Source of the DNA: Bacillota bacterium
GTDB taxonomy: Bacteria; Bacillota; Clostridia; Lachnospirales; Lachnospiraceae
Length of the DNA: 64,000 bases
Assembly (NCBI GenBank): GCA_023442465.1
Contig: JAEZZQ010000016.1
Span: 310,001-374,000 of the forward strand
Direction: 5' to 3'
Both the position numbers and the translations under genes were made by a program. Position 1 is the first letter of the stretch; each line of letters starts with the position of its first letter. Below are positions 53,042 through 61,507 of this stretch, one piece after another. The notes under the pieces are model-generated. The model did no database searches, was not told the origin of the DNA, and was given only the letters and a program-made list of their open reading frames with translations.

Positions 53042-53911
53042 TCATCGAACGGTATTTACATCGAATTTCTTCGCCAGATATTTGGTCAGGAAATTAATGC
53101 CTAACACAATGATCAAAAGTACTGCCGCAATTCCGAACGCCACATCGTATTGGGCTTTGGACATACTTAAATACAACTGGATCGTAAGGGTACCTCCCGA
53201 TTGCATAACCTTATCGATCAGTCCCATACCCGCCTTCGGCAGCAGGTAGCCGCTTCCCGCCGTAAAAAGAAGCGCTGCGGATTCTCCCACGATTCTTCCG
53301 ATTGCCAGAATGATACCAGTAATGATACCCGGCATTGCGGAGGGCAGCAAAATCGTTCTTATCATATACCATTTGGCTGCGCCCATAGCAAGCGCTCCGC
53401 TTCTGTAGCTGTCAGGCACCGTCTTTAACGCTTCCTGCGTATTTCTCGTAATCAGGGGTAATATCATCAGCGTAAGCGTAAGCGCTCCCGTCAAAACGGA
53501 ATACCCCAAGCCCAACGCATTTCCGAAAAACACCATACCGAACAGACCGAATATAATGGAAGGGATTCCGGAAAGAGTTTCTGTCGTAAATTCTATGGCT
53601 CTTACCAGACGTCCCGGCTTCGCATATTCGTTCAGATATATGGCGGAGCCAATTCCAAGAGGTGTTGCAATAAGCAGAGTGATCACGATAATATATAAAG
53701 TATTTACAATATTTCCCGCTATGCCCACAGTTCCCTTCAGGCTGCTGGTCACGGACGTCAAAAAGCTCCAATTGACTGTTCTTATCCCTTTAAAAAATAC
53801 ATAGCCGATGATTCCTATTAAAAGCAGCACAGAAAAAAAAGCAGAAATATAAATTAGTATGCGCAGAATTGTATCTGAAATTCTCTTTCTTTTTATCGTA
53901 AGGCTATTCAT
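53042..53911 (-). CDS. pstA: Phosphate ABC transporter permease PstA
   Basis: A 289-residue permease with six helices. The ABC-permease EAA loop (YRSGALAMGAAKWYMIRTILLPSAMPGIITGIILAIGRIVGESAALLFTAG) sits near residues 170-220, where it contacts PstB. Its ATG overlaps the end of pstC by 8 bp, so translation is coupled. AAGGGAGAG precedes it. Confidence 0.96.
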   Translation of the reverse strand: MNSLTIKRKRISDTILRILIYISAFFSVLLLIGIIGYVFFKGIRTVNWSFLTSVTSSLKGTVGIAGNIVNTLYIIVITLLIATPLGIGSAIYLNEYAKPGRLVRAIEFTTETLSGIPSIIFGLFGMVFFGNALGLGYSVLTGALTLTLMILPLITRNTQEALKTVPDSYRSGALAMGAAKWYMIRTILLPSAMPGIITGIILAIGRIVGESAALLFTAGSGYLLPKAGMGLIDKVMQSGGTLTIQLYLSMSKAQYDVAFGIAAVLLIIVLGINFLTKYLAKKFDVNTVR

Positions 53912-54842
53912 TGTTTTTCTCTCCCTTTTTCAAGATTCTCGTCAGGGTTACATTAATCAGCATGATAAAGACAAACAGCACTAAGCCTATCGTAAATAAT
54001 ACCTGCCTGTGTACATCTGCCGCATATCCCATCTCGCTTACGATTGCTGTGGTAAGAAAACGTACCGAGTTAAACGGAAGAGGTATATTTACCGAGCTTC
54101 CCGATACGAGACTTATAGCCATCGCTTCGCCGATCGCACGACCTACTCCGAGCACAATGGCAGTAATGATTCCTGATTTCGCCGCAGGTAAAATCACCTT
54201 GAATATTGTCTGTATTTGAGAAGCTCCTACCGCAAGCGACGCTGCTTTCAGATAGTCAGGCACCGATTTAATCGCCGATTCGCTTATGTTAATGACAGTA
54301 GGAAGAATCATGATCGCCAGAACGATTACTGCCGATACCAGATTAGCACCTCCGGTAAACTGGTGCGTATTCGAGCCTTCAAATATTTTCAGCTCCAATT
54401 TATACATAATAGGATTCAAGATCATCAGCCCAAGAAGTCCGTATATTACCGAAGGAATACCCGCCAGCAGCTCTACCGCAGGCTTTACCACAGCCGCCAA
54501 CTTCTTAGGCGCGATTTCTGCCAGAAAAATAGCCGTAAAAACTCCAATGGGAACTCCTATTAAAACGGCCAGAGCCGTACCCACTATGGAAGTGAGGATA
54601 ATATATAAAATGCCGAAGGAGGCTTCTGTCGCCGTAGGCTTCCATACGGTTCCGAATAAAATATCCGTAAGTCCTACCTTAAACAGCGCAGGCGTTCCGT
54701 TAAAAATCATATAAGCAGTAATAGACGCTACGGCCAATACTGCCATAAAAGCGCAAATAGTAAAAATAATTTGCGCTGTTTTTTCCACTCTAGATTTGTT
54801 TGCATTGTTTCCTATAATTGTGAAGGATTTCTGATCGCTCAT
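53904..54842 (-). CDS. pstC: Phosphate ABC transporter permease PstC
   Basis: A 312-residue permease. It has a longer N-terminal tail than PstA, then six helices and the EAA loop YLKAASLAVGASQIQTIFKVILPAAKSGIITAIVLGVGRAIGEAMAISLVSG. A periplasmic-type loop with FEGSNTHQFTGGANLV is family-typical. GGGAGAAGAT precedes ATG 54842. The 120-bp gap to pstS shows a short AT-rich spacer with a GGGGTTC/GTACGGGG-like weak hairpin. Confidence 0.96.
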   Translation of the reverse strand: MSDQKSFTIIGNNANKSRVEKTAQIIFTICAFMAVLAVASITAYMIFNGTPALFKVGLTDILFGTVWKPTATEASFGILYIILTSIVGTALAVLIGVPIGVFTAIFLAEIAPKKLAAVVKPAVELLAGIPSVIYGLLGLMILNPIMYKLELKIFEGSNTHQFTGGANLVSAVIVLAIMILPTVINISESAIKSVPDYLKAASLAVGASQIQTIFKVILPAAKSGIITAIVLGVGRAIGEAMAISLVSGSSVNIPLPFNSVRFLTTAIVSEMGYAADVHRQVLFTIGLVLFVFIMLINVTLTRILKKGEKNNE

Positions 54843-54962
54843 ATCTTCTCCCTATTTCATACGACTTTCCGGCATGCTGCATTCATATTTCTTTTACCGG
54901 ATTGTGGGTACGAGGAGAACCCCGTACCCATTATACAAATCACTTTTTATCTTTTTTATTTA

Positions 54963-55895
54963 TTAATCCGGTAAGATGAGGCCAGCGCCAGTAATTACCT
55001 CTTTACCTTCGTCGGAAGCTAAGAATCCGAATAATGCCTGCACCAGGTCATTTTGCTCTGAAATCTCACCTTTTGTAGCCATTACAAAGGGCCTGCTCAA
55101 TAAATAATTTCCTGCTTTGATGTTTTCCGGCGTAGCTGCTACATCATCCAGCGAAAGGGCGATTACTGTATCATCCAATACATCCAGGGATACATAACCT
55201 ATCGCTCCCGGAGTCGATGCTACTTTTGCCATTACAGCACCCGTGCTGTCCAACTCGCTCGCATATGCGCAAGCATCCTCAATCTCAAGAAGTTCTTCGA
55301 AGGCTCCTCTCGTTCCGGAACCAGCTTCACGTCCGACAACTACAATAGGTGCATTGGCTCCGCCTACTTCACTCCAATTTCTTGTTTCTCCTTTGTAGAT
55401 GCTGATCAATTGATCCTTAGTAAGACCTGCTACCGTATTTGCCGGGTCAACTACTACTGCGATACCATCGATTGCAACAATATTTTCAACTACACCTGCT
55501 TCTTTTTCACTGTCTTTCAGTGCTCTGGAGGAATTTCCAATATCTACGCTGCCTGCTGTTACCGCTTCGATACCTGCGGAAGAACCTGTAAACTCAGGTG
55601 TTACCGTTACTCCGGGATATTTGGCCATAAAGCTTTCTGCTACCGCATTTGCAAGCTTCTCCATGGAGGTACTTCCTGACATAGAAATCGTACCGCTCAA
55701 GTCTGCGGTTTCTTCCGCCGGGGCTGCTTCCTCTGCAGGCGCTGTCTGTGTTTCCTCTGCCGGTGCCGCTTCTGTCTGTACATCTGTTTCCGGTACTGTG
55801 GACTCTACTGTCTGACTGCCGCAAGCTGTAAGAGCACCTACTGTCAATATCGCCGCTCCGATGAGGGCAAAAGTCTTCATTGTCCTGTTCTTCAT
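54963..55895 (-). CDS. pstS: Phosphate-binding lipoprotein PstS
   Basis: A 310-residue lipoprotein. Lipobox LTACGSQ gives lipidated Cys25, followed by an Ala/Glu/Pro/Thr-rich linker (residues 30-68). The substrate domain shows SGSTSMEKLANAVAESF, EFTGSSAGIEAVTAGSVDIGNSSR and GREAGSGTRGAFEELL, whose Ser, Thr and Arg residues bind phosphate. It captures phosphate at the outer membrane face for PstCAB. First gene of the pst-pho operon. GAGGAGAATGAGAAA precedes the ATG. Confidence 0.97.
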   Translation of the reverse strand: MKNRTMKTFALIGAAILTVGALTACGSQTVESTVPETDVQTEAAPAEETQTAPAEEAAPAEETADLSGTISMSGSTSMEKLANAVAESFMAKYPGVTVTPEFTGSSAGIEAVTAGSVDIGNSSRALKDSEKEAGVVENIVAIDGIAVVVDPANTVAGLTKDQLISIYKGETRNWSEVGGANAPIVVVGREAGSGTRGAFEELLEIEDACAYASELDSTGAVMAKVASTPGAIGYVSLDVLDDTVIALSLDDVAATPENIKAGNYLLSRPFVMATKGEISEQNDLVQALFGFLASDEGKEVITGAGLILPD

Positions 55896-56044
55896 TTTCT
55901 CATTCTCCTCTTTATATATTTTTTACAGTTGAGGCCATTTCCACTTTCAAAATGGCTTCTGAGGTCATCTACGGCGTATGTAAGCCTTTCCTCATGTCTG
56001 TAATACGAGCATAACACACAAAAAAAATACCAAATATCATGCTT

Positions 56045-56072
56045 TGGTAATTTGTATGTAAGTTTTATGTAA
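56045..56072 (-). promoter_or_regulatory. Pho box upstream of pstS
   Basis: Three direct repeats TTACAT, TTACAT and TTACCA start exactly 11 bp apart on the minus strand (56072, 56061, 56050), the spacing recognised by PhoB/PhoP dimers. Downstream TATGCT or GTATTA may be the -10. Confidence 0.75.
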
Positions 56073-56182
56073 AATTATTTTTTTAAAAAATGAGATTATT
56101 TTAATAATTTTTACTTTTTCTTATTTAACGGGCGGCAGTTCACATCGCTGATTCCTTATTTAATTTGCAGTAGTCTCTTAGT

Positions 56183-56257
56183 GGAACAAAAGGGCACTTC
56201 GCGTAGTTACGCATCCATTTTTATGTAATTAGGAACACTTTCCTACTACATAAAAAA
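56183..56257 (+). repeat. Dispersed repeat, copy F, internally deleted
   Basis: It keeps the start (GAACAAAAGGGCACTTC), the GCGTAGTTACGCATCC part and the TGTAATTAGG...CCTACTACA end, but lacks about 45 central bases with the GCAGCACAGC segment. It lies between the Pho box and the nth terminator. Confidence 0.75.
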
Positions 56258-56289
56258 ATCAGGATTATGCTTCTATGAACATAATCCTG
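56252..56289 (-). terminator. Terminator of nth
   Basis: Perfect arms CAGGATTATG and CATAATCCTG around a 10-nt loop, followed on the minus strand by ATTTTTTTA, 28 bp after the nth stop. Confidence 0.85.
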
Positions 56290-56317
56290 AACTTTTTAAA
56301 TCAGTTTTCTTGTTTCT

Positions 56318-56941
56318 TTAAAGGTGCTTTTCGCACCACTTTTCTAAGATGCAATTATCGCAACGACTTTTCCGGGCTGTACAGATACTTCTTCCATGAT
56401 ATATGAGTTGGAAATTGATACGGTTCCAGTGCTCTTTTGGCAGGGCCTTCATCAATTCCTGTTCTACCTGCACCGGATTTTTTCCTTTGGCCCAGCCTAT
56501 TCTCCTGGAAATGCGAAACACATGTGTGTCTACCGTTACTCCCTGTATCTCATAAGCATCTGCCAAAAATAAGGTCGCCGTCTTCCTTCCAACTCCTGCC
56601 AAGGCCGTAAGTTCCCCGATTGTTACAGGAACTTTCCCGGCATGATGCTGCAGTAATTGCTCACAGCACTTTTTCATATTTTTTGCTTTTACCTTATATA
56701 ATCCGACACTCTTTATCGAATTCTCAATTTCTTCCACCGGTGCATCCACAATCTTCTTCATATCGGGAAAGGTCTTCCACAAATCCGGAAGCGCCTCTTC
56801 CACCTGCTTATCCGTACTTTGGGCACTCAGCATAATCGCGATTAATAATTGCCAGTCCGTTTCATGAACAAAGCCCTCCTTGGTCACTCCGTACTCTTTG
56901 TCCAAAGCTTCCAGTATTTGTTTTGTCTTTTGTTTTGTCAT
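56318..56941 (-). CDS. nth: Endonuclease III
   Basis: A 207-residue DNA glycosylase/AP lyase. The helix-hairpin-helix ALAGVGRKTATLFLADAY contains catalytic Lys, followed by VDTHVFRISRRIGW with catalytic Asp. The C-terminal C-X6-C-X2-C-X5-C (CTARKSRCDNCILEKWC) binds a 4Fe-4S cluster. It removes oxidised pyrimidines. ACGGGAG precedes ATG 56941. It stands alone. Confidence 0.97.
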   Translation of the reverse strand: MTKQKTKQILEALDKEYGVTKEGFVHETDWQLLIAIMLSAQSTDKQVEEALPDLWKTFPDMKKIVDAPVEEIENSIKSVGLYKVKAKNMKKCCEQLLQHHAGKVPVTIGELTALAGVGRKTATLFLADAYEIQGVTVDTHVFRISRRIGWAKGKNPVQVEQELMKALPKEHWNRINFQLIYHGRSICTARKSRCDNCILEKWCEKHL

Positions 56942-57096
56942 TTTATTCGTCTCCCGTTTTGCTATTAGACAAATTCATCTCTAGTTCCGCCAGTTTGTTA
57001 TTTTGAGTGACATCACCTTAAAGCAATTTCAATTCTCCAATAGTCTACTGATAGGCGTTATCTATAAGATATTCCGTAAAGACAGCAAACAACCGC

Positions 57097-57528
57097 TTAT
57101 TCTTTATGAATCTCTACCCTCATAGACATCCCTGCCCCAAGCCCTTCGCAAGGCCTTCTTTGGAAACCCAGCCGTTCATAGAATTCTTCCTTCCCCTCCG
57201 CAGCAACGAGGCAAAACATAAGGTCGTCGCCTTCTTCTGCCGCTTCCTTCACTTTATTTATCAGGCCCTGGACGATGTGGGCGCCGATTCCGCAGCCTTG
57301 GTATTCCGGCAATATAATCACATCTCCGATGTATACCGTATATCCATAATCGAACAATGCTCTCCCCATACCTACTGCCTTCCCATCAGACCATGCGGAT
57401 ATAAGAAAGGTCGTATTTGCAAGGCCTCTTACCGCCTGCTTCTCCGTCAGCCTTCTCCATCCTGCCATTTCCCGCAGCCTGTTATAATCTTCAGCAGTCA
57501 GTTCCTCGCGGTATTCTATCTGTTTCAT
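57097..57528 (-). CDS. GNAT family N-acetyltransferase
   Basis: A 143-residue GNAT fold. YIGDVIILPEYQGCGIGAHIVQGLINK contains the acetyl-CoA pyrophosphate loop Q/RxxGxG/A. The C-terminal FYERLGFQRRPCEGLG is the usual end. ATG 57528 has AAGAAGG 8 nt upstream; the longer frame to 57558 is less likely. Acceptor unknown. One of a run of GNAT genes from 57.1 to 59.3 kb. Confidence 0.88.
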   Translation of the reverse strand: MKQIEYREELTAEDYNRLREMAGWRRLTEKQAVRGLANTTFLISAWSDGKAVGMGRALFDYGYTVYIGDVIILPEYQGCGIGAHIVQGLINKVKEAAEEGDDLMFCLVAAEGKEEFYERLGFQRRPCEGLGAGMSMRVEIHKE

Positions 57529-57677
57529 CTGAACGCCTTCTTTCTTTAGCGACTGCATACATGCTCAATACATGCTCAATTTTCTATTTCATATTTTGTT
57601 ACCAGCAATGGACAAAATCGCACACAGGCGTGTAAGGCCTTGTCCGTCGGGGTATTTATCTCATTTTCACATTTCCG

Positions 57678-58130
57678 TTAAAGGCTTTTCTGCATACAAA
57701 TCGATTCCGGCATATCTGCGTACTGTCCATAATTATCGATGATATGAAAGCCTTGCCTTTTATATAGCTTCATCGCGCCTTCCAATGGTTTCCCCGTCTC
57801 TAAAATAAGTTGGCGATAGCCCTTTCCCTTTGCCAGCGCCTCCAATTCCTCCATGATCTTTCTTCCGCAACCCGCTTGCCGATATTCTTTACTAACAAAT
57901 ACTCTCTTTATCTCTGCTATCCCTGTCATATACTCTTTAAAGCTGCCGCAGGCTATTGCCGTCTCTCCCCGCAAAAGAAGTACGACATCGTGAATATCCT
58001 CCAAGGTATTGTACTGGTCATACTTCTCGCGCATCTCATTGCCGCCTACAATATCATTCAAGTATTCATCCAGCTTGCGGCAAAGTGAAATAAACCTTTC
58101 ATCCCTGCCATCCGTAACTATGCTTTTCAT
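57678..58130 (-). CDS. GNAT family N-acetyltransferase
   Basis: A 150-residue protein. EIKRVFVSKEYRQAGCGRKIMEELEALAKGKGYRQLILETG gives the CoA-binding RQAGCGRK loop and beta-5 strand. Ends in LYKRQGFHIIDNYGQY. GGAG lies upstream of ATG 58130. Paralogous in fold only to its neighbours. Acceptor unknown. Confidence 0.88.
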   Translation of the reverse strand: MKSIVTDGRDERFISLCRKLDEYLNDIVGGNEMREKYDQYNTLEDIHDVVLLLRGETAIACGSFKEYMTGIAEIKRVFVSKEYRQAGCGRKIMEELEALAKGKGYRQLILETGKPLEGAMKLYKRQGFHIIDNYGQYADMPESICMQKSL

Positions 58131-58154
58131 CTATGTACACTCCGGTAATATTTT

Positions 58155-58625
58155 CTAAAGTATGGTCTCCATACCGATTTTCTGCGGCTTTAGACCGCAC
58201 TTCTCATAAAATTTCATTGCTGCTTCATTGCAGCTCCATACATTCAATGTAACGTTATAGCACCCTTTTTCTTTTGCGAACTCGATGACCGCATCATAAA
58301 GGTGCTTTCCCACATGACGGCCTCTGATATTTTCATCCACACAAAGGTCATCGATGTACAGCGTTTTTACATCTGTAAGGATATTGCTCCCTATGTGCTG
58401 CTGGAATACACAAAAAGCATAACCCATAAGATATCCATCTTCGTCGGCCGCCACAAATATCGGCTTCCCTTCATCGAGAATAATCTCTTTAATCTCCTCA
58501 TCCGTATATTTCCTGCTGTTGCCCTTGAATAAATCAGGACGTCCTTGGTGATGCACCGCAGCTACCTGCAAAAGAAGTCTTTTAATCCCCTCCACATCTT
58601 TTTCCTCTGCTCTTCTTATTGTCAT
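58155..58625 (-). CDS. GNAT family N-acetyltransferase
   Basis: A 156-residue protein. LYIDDLCVDENIRGRHVGKHLYDAVIEFAKEKGCYNVTLNVWSCNEAAMKFYEKCGLKPQKIGMETIL is a complete GNAT core with RGRHVG pyrophosphate loop. The strand VTLNVWSCNEAAMKFYEKCGL is typical of stand-alone small acetyltransferases. GGAGGAGACGG precedes ATG 58625, which overlaps the end of the broken GNAT gene by 4 bp. Confidence 0.9.
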   Translation of the reverse strand: MTIRRAEEKDVEGIKRLLLQVAAVHHQGRPDLFKGNSRKYTDEEIKEIILDEGKPIFVAADEDGYLMGYAFCVFQQHIGSNILTDVKTLYIDDLCVDENIRGRHVGKHLYDAVIEFAKEKGCYNVTLNVWSCNEAAMKFYEKCGLKPQKIGMETIL

Positions 58626-59336
58626 CGTTCCGTCTCCTCCACTCCCCTTAGAAATGCTGCCGAAAAATCCATCAGCCGCTTTTCAATTCCTCTTTCCCTG
58701 AACAGTGGCTCAACAAACAACATTTTTGTATCTGCACAATACATTCCCACAGCTCTCGTCGCACACTTTCCCACAAAGAAATAAAGCTCGCCCCGTTCTA
58801 TTTTATTTATGAGCTCATCCTGCTCATCATCACTTAAAAAAGCTGCCTCTTTTTCAGCCAGGTACCCATTATGCAGCTTTAGAATCTGCCAATAATCCTC
58901 TTCCTTTAAATCCTCACAGAAAATCTCCTCCGAACCTTTCTGCATTAAAATATATAAAATGCTTCCATCTTCGTCATATCCGTTGTATTCAAAGCCTAAG
59001 GACATCCAAAATCGCCGGTTTTCTTCATCGGATAAATTCAGCTCATAATATTTCGCACCTTGTGCTTCCTTCTGAAGCATATACGCAATAGGAACAAAAA
59101 CCGATTTGAACTTCTCCTTTATTAAAAAATATCATATGTGTCCGATCAATTGCCCTATCGCATAAAGCAATCAACCCACTCCTATATTTTTCTGAAAGAA
59201 AATACTCCTTATCCTCCTGCGTAATCGGGCTGCCAATCGATTCATTAGGGAAAATATCTCTTATTAAATATTCTTCATGTTTCTTCCAATAAGCATCCCT
59301 GCATGCCTCTTCTATTGTGACCTCATGCAATTTCAA
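58622..59336 (-). pseudogene. Broken two-domain GNAT acetyltransferase
   Basis: The first part (from ATG 59336, MKLHEVTIEEACRDAYWKKHEEYLIRDIFPNE) runs to IGFCSYCVYASEG and then leaves frame. The second part resumes in another frame at QKEAQGAKYYELNLSDEENRRFWMSLGFEYNGYD, normally 25-30 residues later in this family. The missing stretch would hold the CoA-binding loop, so an internal deletion has removed the active part and shifted the frame near 59070. The second part continues into a second GNAT-like segment ending FLRGVEETER. Neither piece is likely to be active. Confidence 0.75.
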
Positions 59337-59713
59337 TGCTTATCCTCCGGATTATTTTCCGATTCGTTTTTCATCTTCTCCTGCACGGAAGTTACCAAAT
59401 CGTAAACATCGATCCTATGACTTTCCATTTCCGGCATTCCAATGAACAAGCCGCCATAATTTATACTATCTCCGCTTCGTTCCATACGAACTACTTCAAC
59501 AAAAGTATGAATGACCTCTTTCATCCATATTCTCAGAAAGCCTTCATAAACTGCCCCTATCTCCAGTTCTTCCTCACATCGGAATCCTACTCCGGACTTG
59601 GATACATTTACCACGTCAATTTTGACTTCCTTATCGCCGCCGTCTTTATCCAGGCGCTTCATAATCAGCGTGGATTCCAGTTCCATTCTTCTGTCTTTTC
59701 TCTTTTCACTCAT
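59333..59713 (-). CDS. PilZ domain cyclic-di-GMP receptor
   Basis: A 126-residue protein. The c-di-GMP-binding RxxxR is RKDRR (residues 5-9), and the [D/N]xSxxG motif is NVSKSG (36-41), followed by beta-barrel strands. It is a free-standing PilZ protein, so it presumably acts through a partner. Its stop overlaps the start of the broken GNAT gene by 4 bp. With the HD-GYP gene at 46380-47639 it indicates active cyclic dinucleotide signalling. Confidence 0.9.
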   Translation of the reverse strand: MSEKRKDRRMELESTLIMKRLDKDGGDKEVKIDVVNVSKSGVGFRCEEELEIGAVYEGFLRIWMKEVIHTFVEVVRMERSGDSINYGGLFIGMPEMESHRIDVYDLVTSVQEKMKNESENNPEDKH

Positions 59714-59928
59714 TTTTACTCCCTCTTCTTTGTTTCCATGCTATACTCATATTCTGATTTTATATCAAGAAATGGGGGATTACAAGACTTTCTATGCGGA
59801 TATCTACCCTTCCTGCCCTTATTATTTCATTGACATCACTTTTCATGTTACCATTCCCATTGCTAATGGTAACTATCATAGAATAATCGATTAGATTCTG
59901 TGATAACTTTTGCTATATTTTTATGGGA

Positions 59929-60170
59929 AGGAGATAGCATAAGACAGATAACAAATTATTATTAACACATTCAGAACTGATGGATAAAAACAGACGTAAA
60001 TTACCGCAGAATGAAACCCAATTAGAAAATCGAAGCTGATTTACTGAAAATAATGAAGCTGCATGACTCAACGTCCTCAACACTCGTTGTACTGATATCT
60101 GTAACAGCTTACAGCAACTATGACAACTATGATAACTGCAAGGGCAGTGCTTTTCACAGACGGAGTATCA
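59929..60170 (+). pseudogene. Relic of a small peptide gene
   Basis: A strong AAGGAGATAG (59929 on) is not followed by a usable ATG. A start-less frame reads DNKLLLTHSELMDKNRRKLPQNE until a stop at 60040. The +1 frame then continues as IEADLLKIMKLHDS and a Thr/Val-rich, Asn/Tyr-rich tail to a stop at 60170. Joined, they would give a ~70-residue leader-plus-core-like peptide. Only the frame order and the terminator behind it support this. 59714-59928 shows nothing else. Confidence 0.3.
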
Positions 60171-60173
60171 AAT

Positions 60174-60221
60174 AGCCTATAACCTTTTCTTATACTGTTG
60201 AAAAAGTTATAGGCTTATTAT
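60174..60221 (+). terminator. Plus-strand hairpin terminator
   Basis: AGCCTATAAC and GTTATAGGCT are perfect arms, followed by TATTATATTT. No intact plus-strand gene precedes it, supporting a lost or non-coding transcript in 59.9-60.17 kb. Confidence 0.7.
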
Positions 60222-60250
60222 ATTTACGCTTGCTTCATTCCTTGCACTTA

Positions 60251-61102
60251 TTATTCCATTTCCTTCATGTCCTTCAAAGCTTCCTTCAAGCCCTCCGCCG
60301 TACTCAGAAAATCAATTCCGCAGTTTTGTATCTTGCTTATATCCATCCGAAGATTTCTGGGATTATCCGCAAACGACTTTCTCTCTTCCTCTACCTTTGC
60401 TGCCGAAATATTTCTCAGCCTTAAAATATGCCTTACCACGTCACAGGTGCAAAGGTCATTTTCACTTCCAAAATTATAGATTCCGTGAGAAAGGTTAAAT
60501 GCCTTTTCCACATTATAGGCAACCTCCCATACATTGGTAATGCTTCTGAAATCAAATACCGGATACCTGATTTCCGCTCCCTCCTGTACCGCTTTCAGAA
60601 CATTGGCCACTAAATTTCCATGCTCTGCACCTATCCTCATTCCCTTATCATACATCCAGCTAAGCCGCAAGATTACACTATCTTCATTTAGCTCCAGGCA
60701 TTTTCTCTCTGCCTCAAGCTTCTGCTTACCGTAGACGTGGGGCGGACACAAATTTTCTTCTTCTGAATGCGGGCTAGTTCCTGCATGTCCTAAATAAACC
60801 TGATCCGAACTGCAAAAAATCAATTTTACACCATATTTCCCGCATATCTTAGCAATGTTTTCCGTTCCCAGTACGTTTACCTTATATGATAGCTCAGGTT
60901 CCTTTTCACAAGCTCCTATATCAGACACTGCTCCGCAATGGATCATTATATCCGGGCAAAGCTCTCTTACTCTATCCTCAACCTCATTACAGTCCGTAAA
61001 ATCCATCTGCCCGCGAGTCAGCCCCATAACCTCATGTTTTTTTAATGCTATACACAACCTCGATGCCAAGAAACCATTAGCGCCGGTTAACAATATCTTC
61101 AT
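60251..61102 (-). CDS. RmlD-like NAD-dependent sugar epimerase/reductase
   Basis: A 283-residue extended SDR. The N-terminal Rossmann motif GANGFLASRL (7-16), a VSDIGACEKEPELSYKVNVLGTENIA segment, and YGKQKLEAE containing the catalytic Tyr-Lys pair match dTDP-4-dehydrorhamnose reductase relatives. The substrate is probably a nucleotide-linked or free sugar. Upstream AGGGTAGAG. It is 9 bp after the VOC gene and precedes the glycan-related genes to the right, so a role in surface sugar supply is plausible. Confidence 0.82.
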   Translation of the reverse strand: MKILLTGANGFLASRLCIALKKHEVMGLTRGQMDFTDCNEVEDRVRELCPDIMIHCGAVSDIGACEKEPELSYKVNVLGTENIAKICGKYGVKLIFCSSDQVYLGHAGTSPHSEEENLCPPHVYGKQKLEAERKCLELNEDSVILRLSWMYDKGMRIGAEHGNLVANVLKAVQEGAEIRYPVFDFRSITNVWEVAYNVEKAFNLSHGIYNFGSENDLCTCDVVRHILRLRNISAAKVEEERKSFADNPRNLRMDISKIQNCGIDFLSTAEGLKEALKDMKEME

Positions 61103-61111
61103 TTTCTATCT

Positions 61112-61474
61112 CTACCCTTCTTTCACACTCTTAGAAAAGCTTCTTAAATACACTGTATTCCCATCAGGATCCAAAAAACTCATATTTCTGGCCCCCCAAG
61201 GACGGGTTATCGGCTTATCTATTATTTTTACACCTTTTTTCAACAATCTTTCGTATTCCTCATCCACGTTATCTACAGTAAATGCAATACAAATATTCTG
61301 GTTTTGGTTGTTTTTGACAGAGCCATCGTTATAAATAGTCAACATCGTTTCTTCCGCAATGATAGTCTGGTGCACACTGTCGTCGCTCCCATTATCAATT
61401 TCTAATAGAAACTTATAAAAGTCAGCCAGCCTGACCACATCATTTGTTAAAAATCCTACCTCTCCTAATTTCAT
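61112..61474 (-). CDS. VOC (glyoxalase/dioxygenase-fold) family protein
   Basis: A 120-residue protein. The first beta-alpha-beta unit is KLGEVGFLTNDVVRLADFYKFLLEI. The C-terminal unit CIAFTVDNVDEEYERLLKKGVKI ends with WGARNMSFLDPDGNTVYLRSF, the VOC signature with a Glu/Asp metal ligand region. Metal use and substrate are unknown. AGGAGG sits 5-6 nt before ATG 61474. Confidence 0.88.
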   Translation of the reverse strand: MKLGEVGFLTNDVVRLADFYKFLLEIDNGSDDSVHQTIIAEETMLTIYNDGSVKNNQNQNICIAFTVDNVDEEYERLLKKGVKIIDKPITRPWGARNMSFLDPDGNTVYLRSFSKSVKEG

Positions 61475-61507
61475 ATCCGCCTCCTGCACCCACCTTGCAT
61501 TCCATAT

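Noticed and set aside
54286..54714. Plus-strand ORF over pstC
   Set aside because: Shadow of an unambiguous permease gene.
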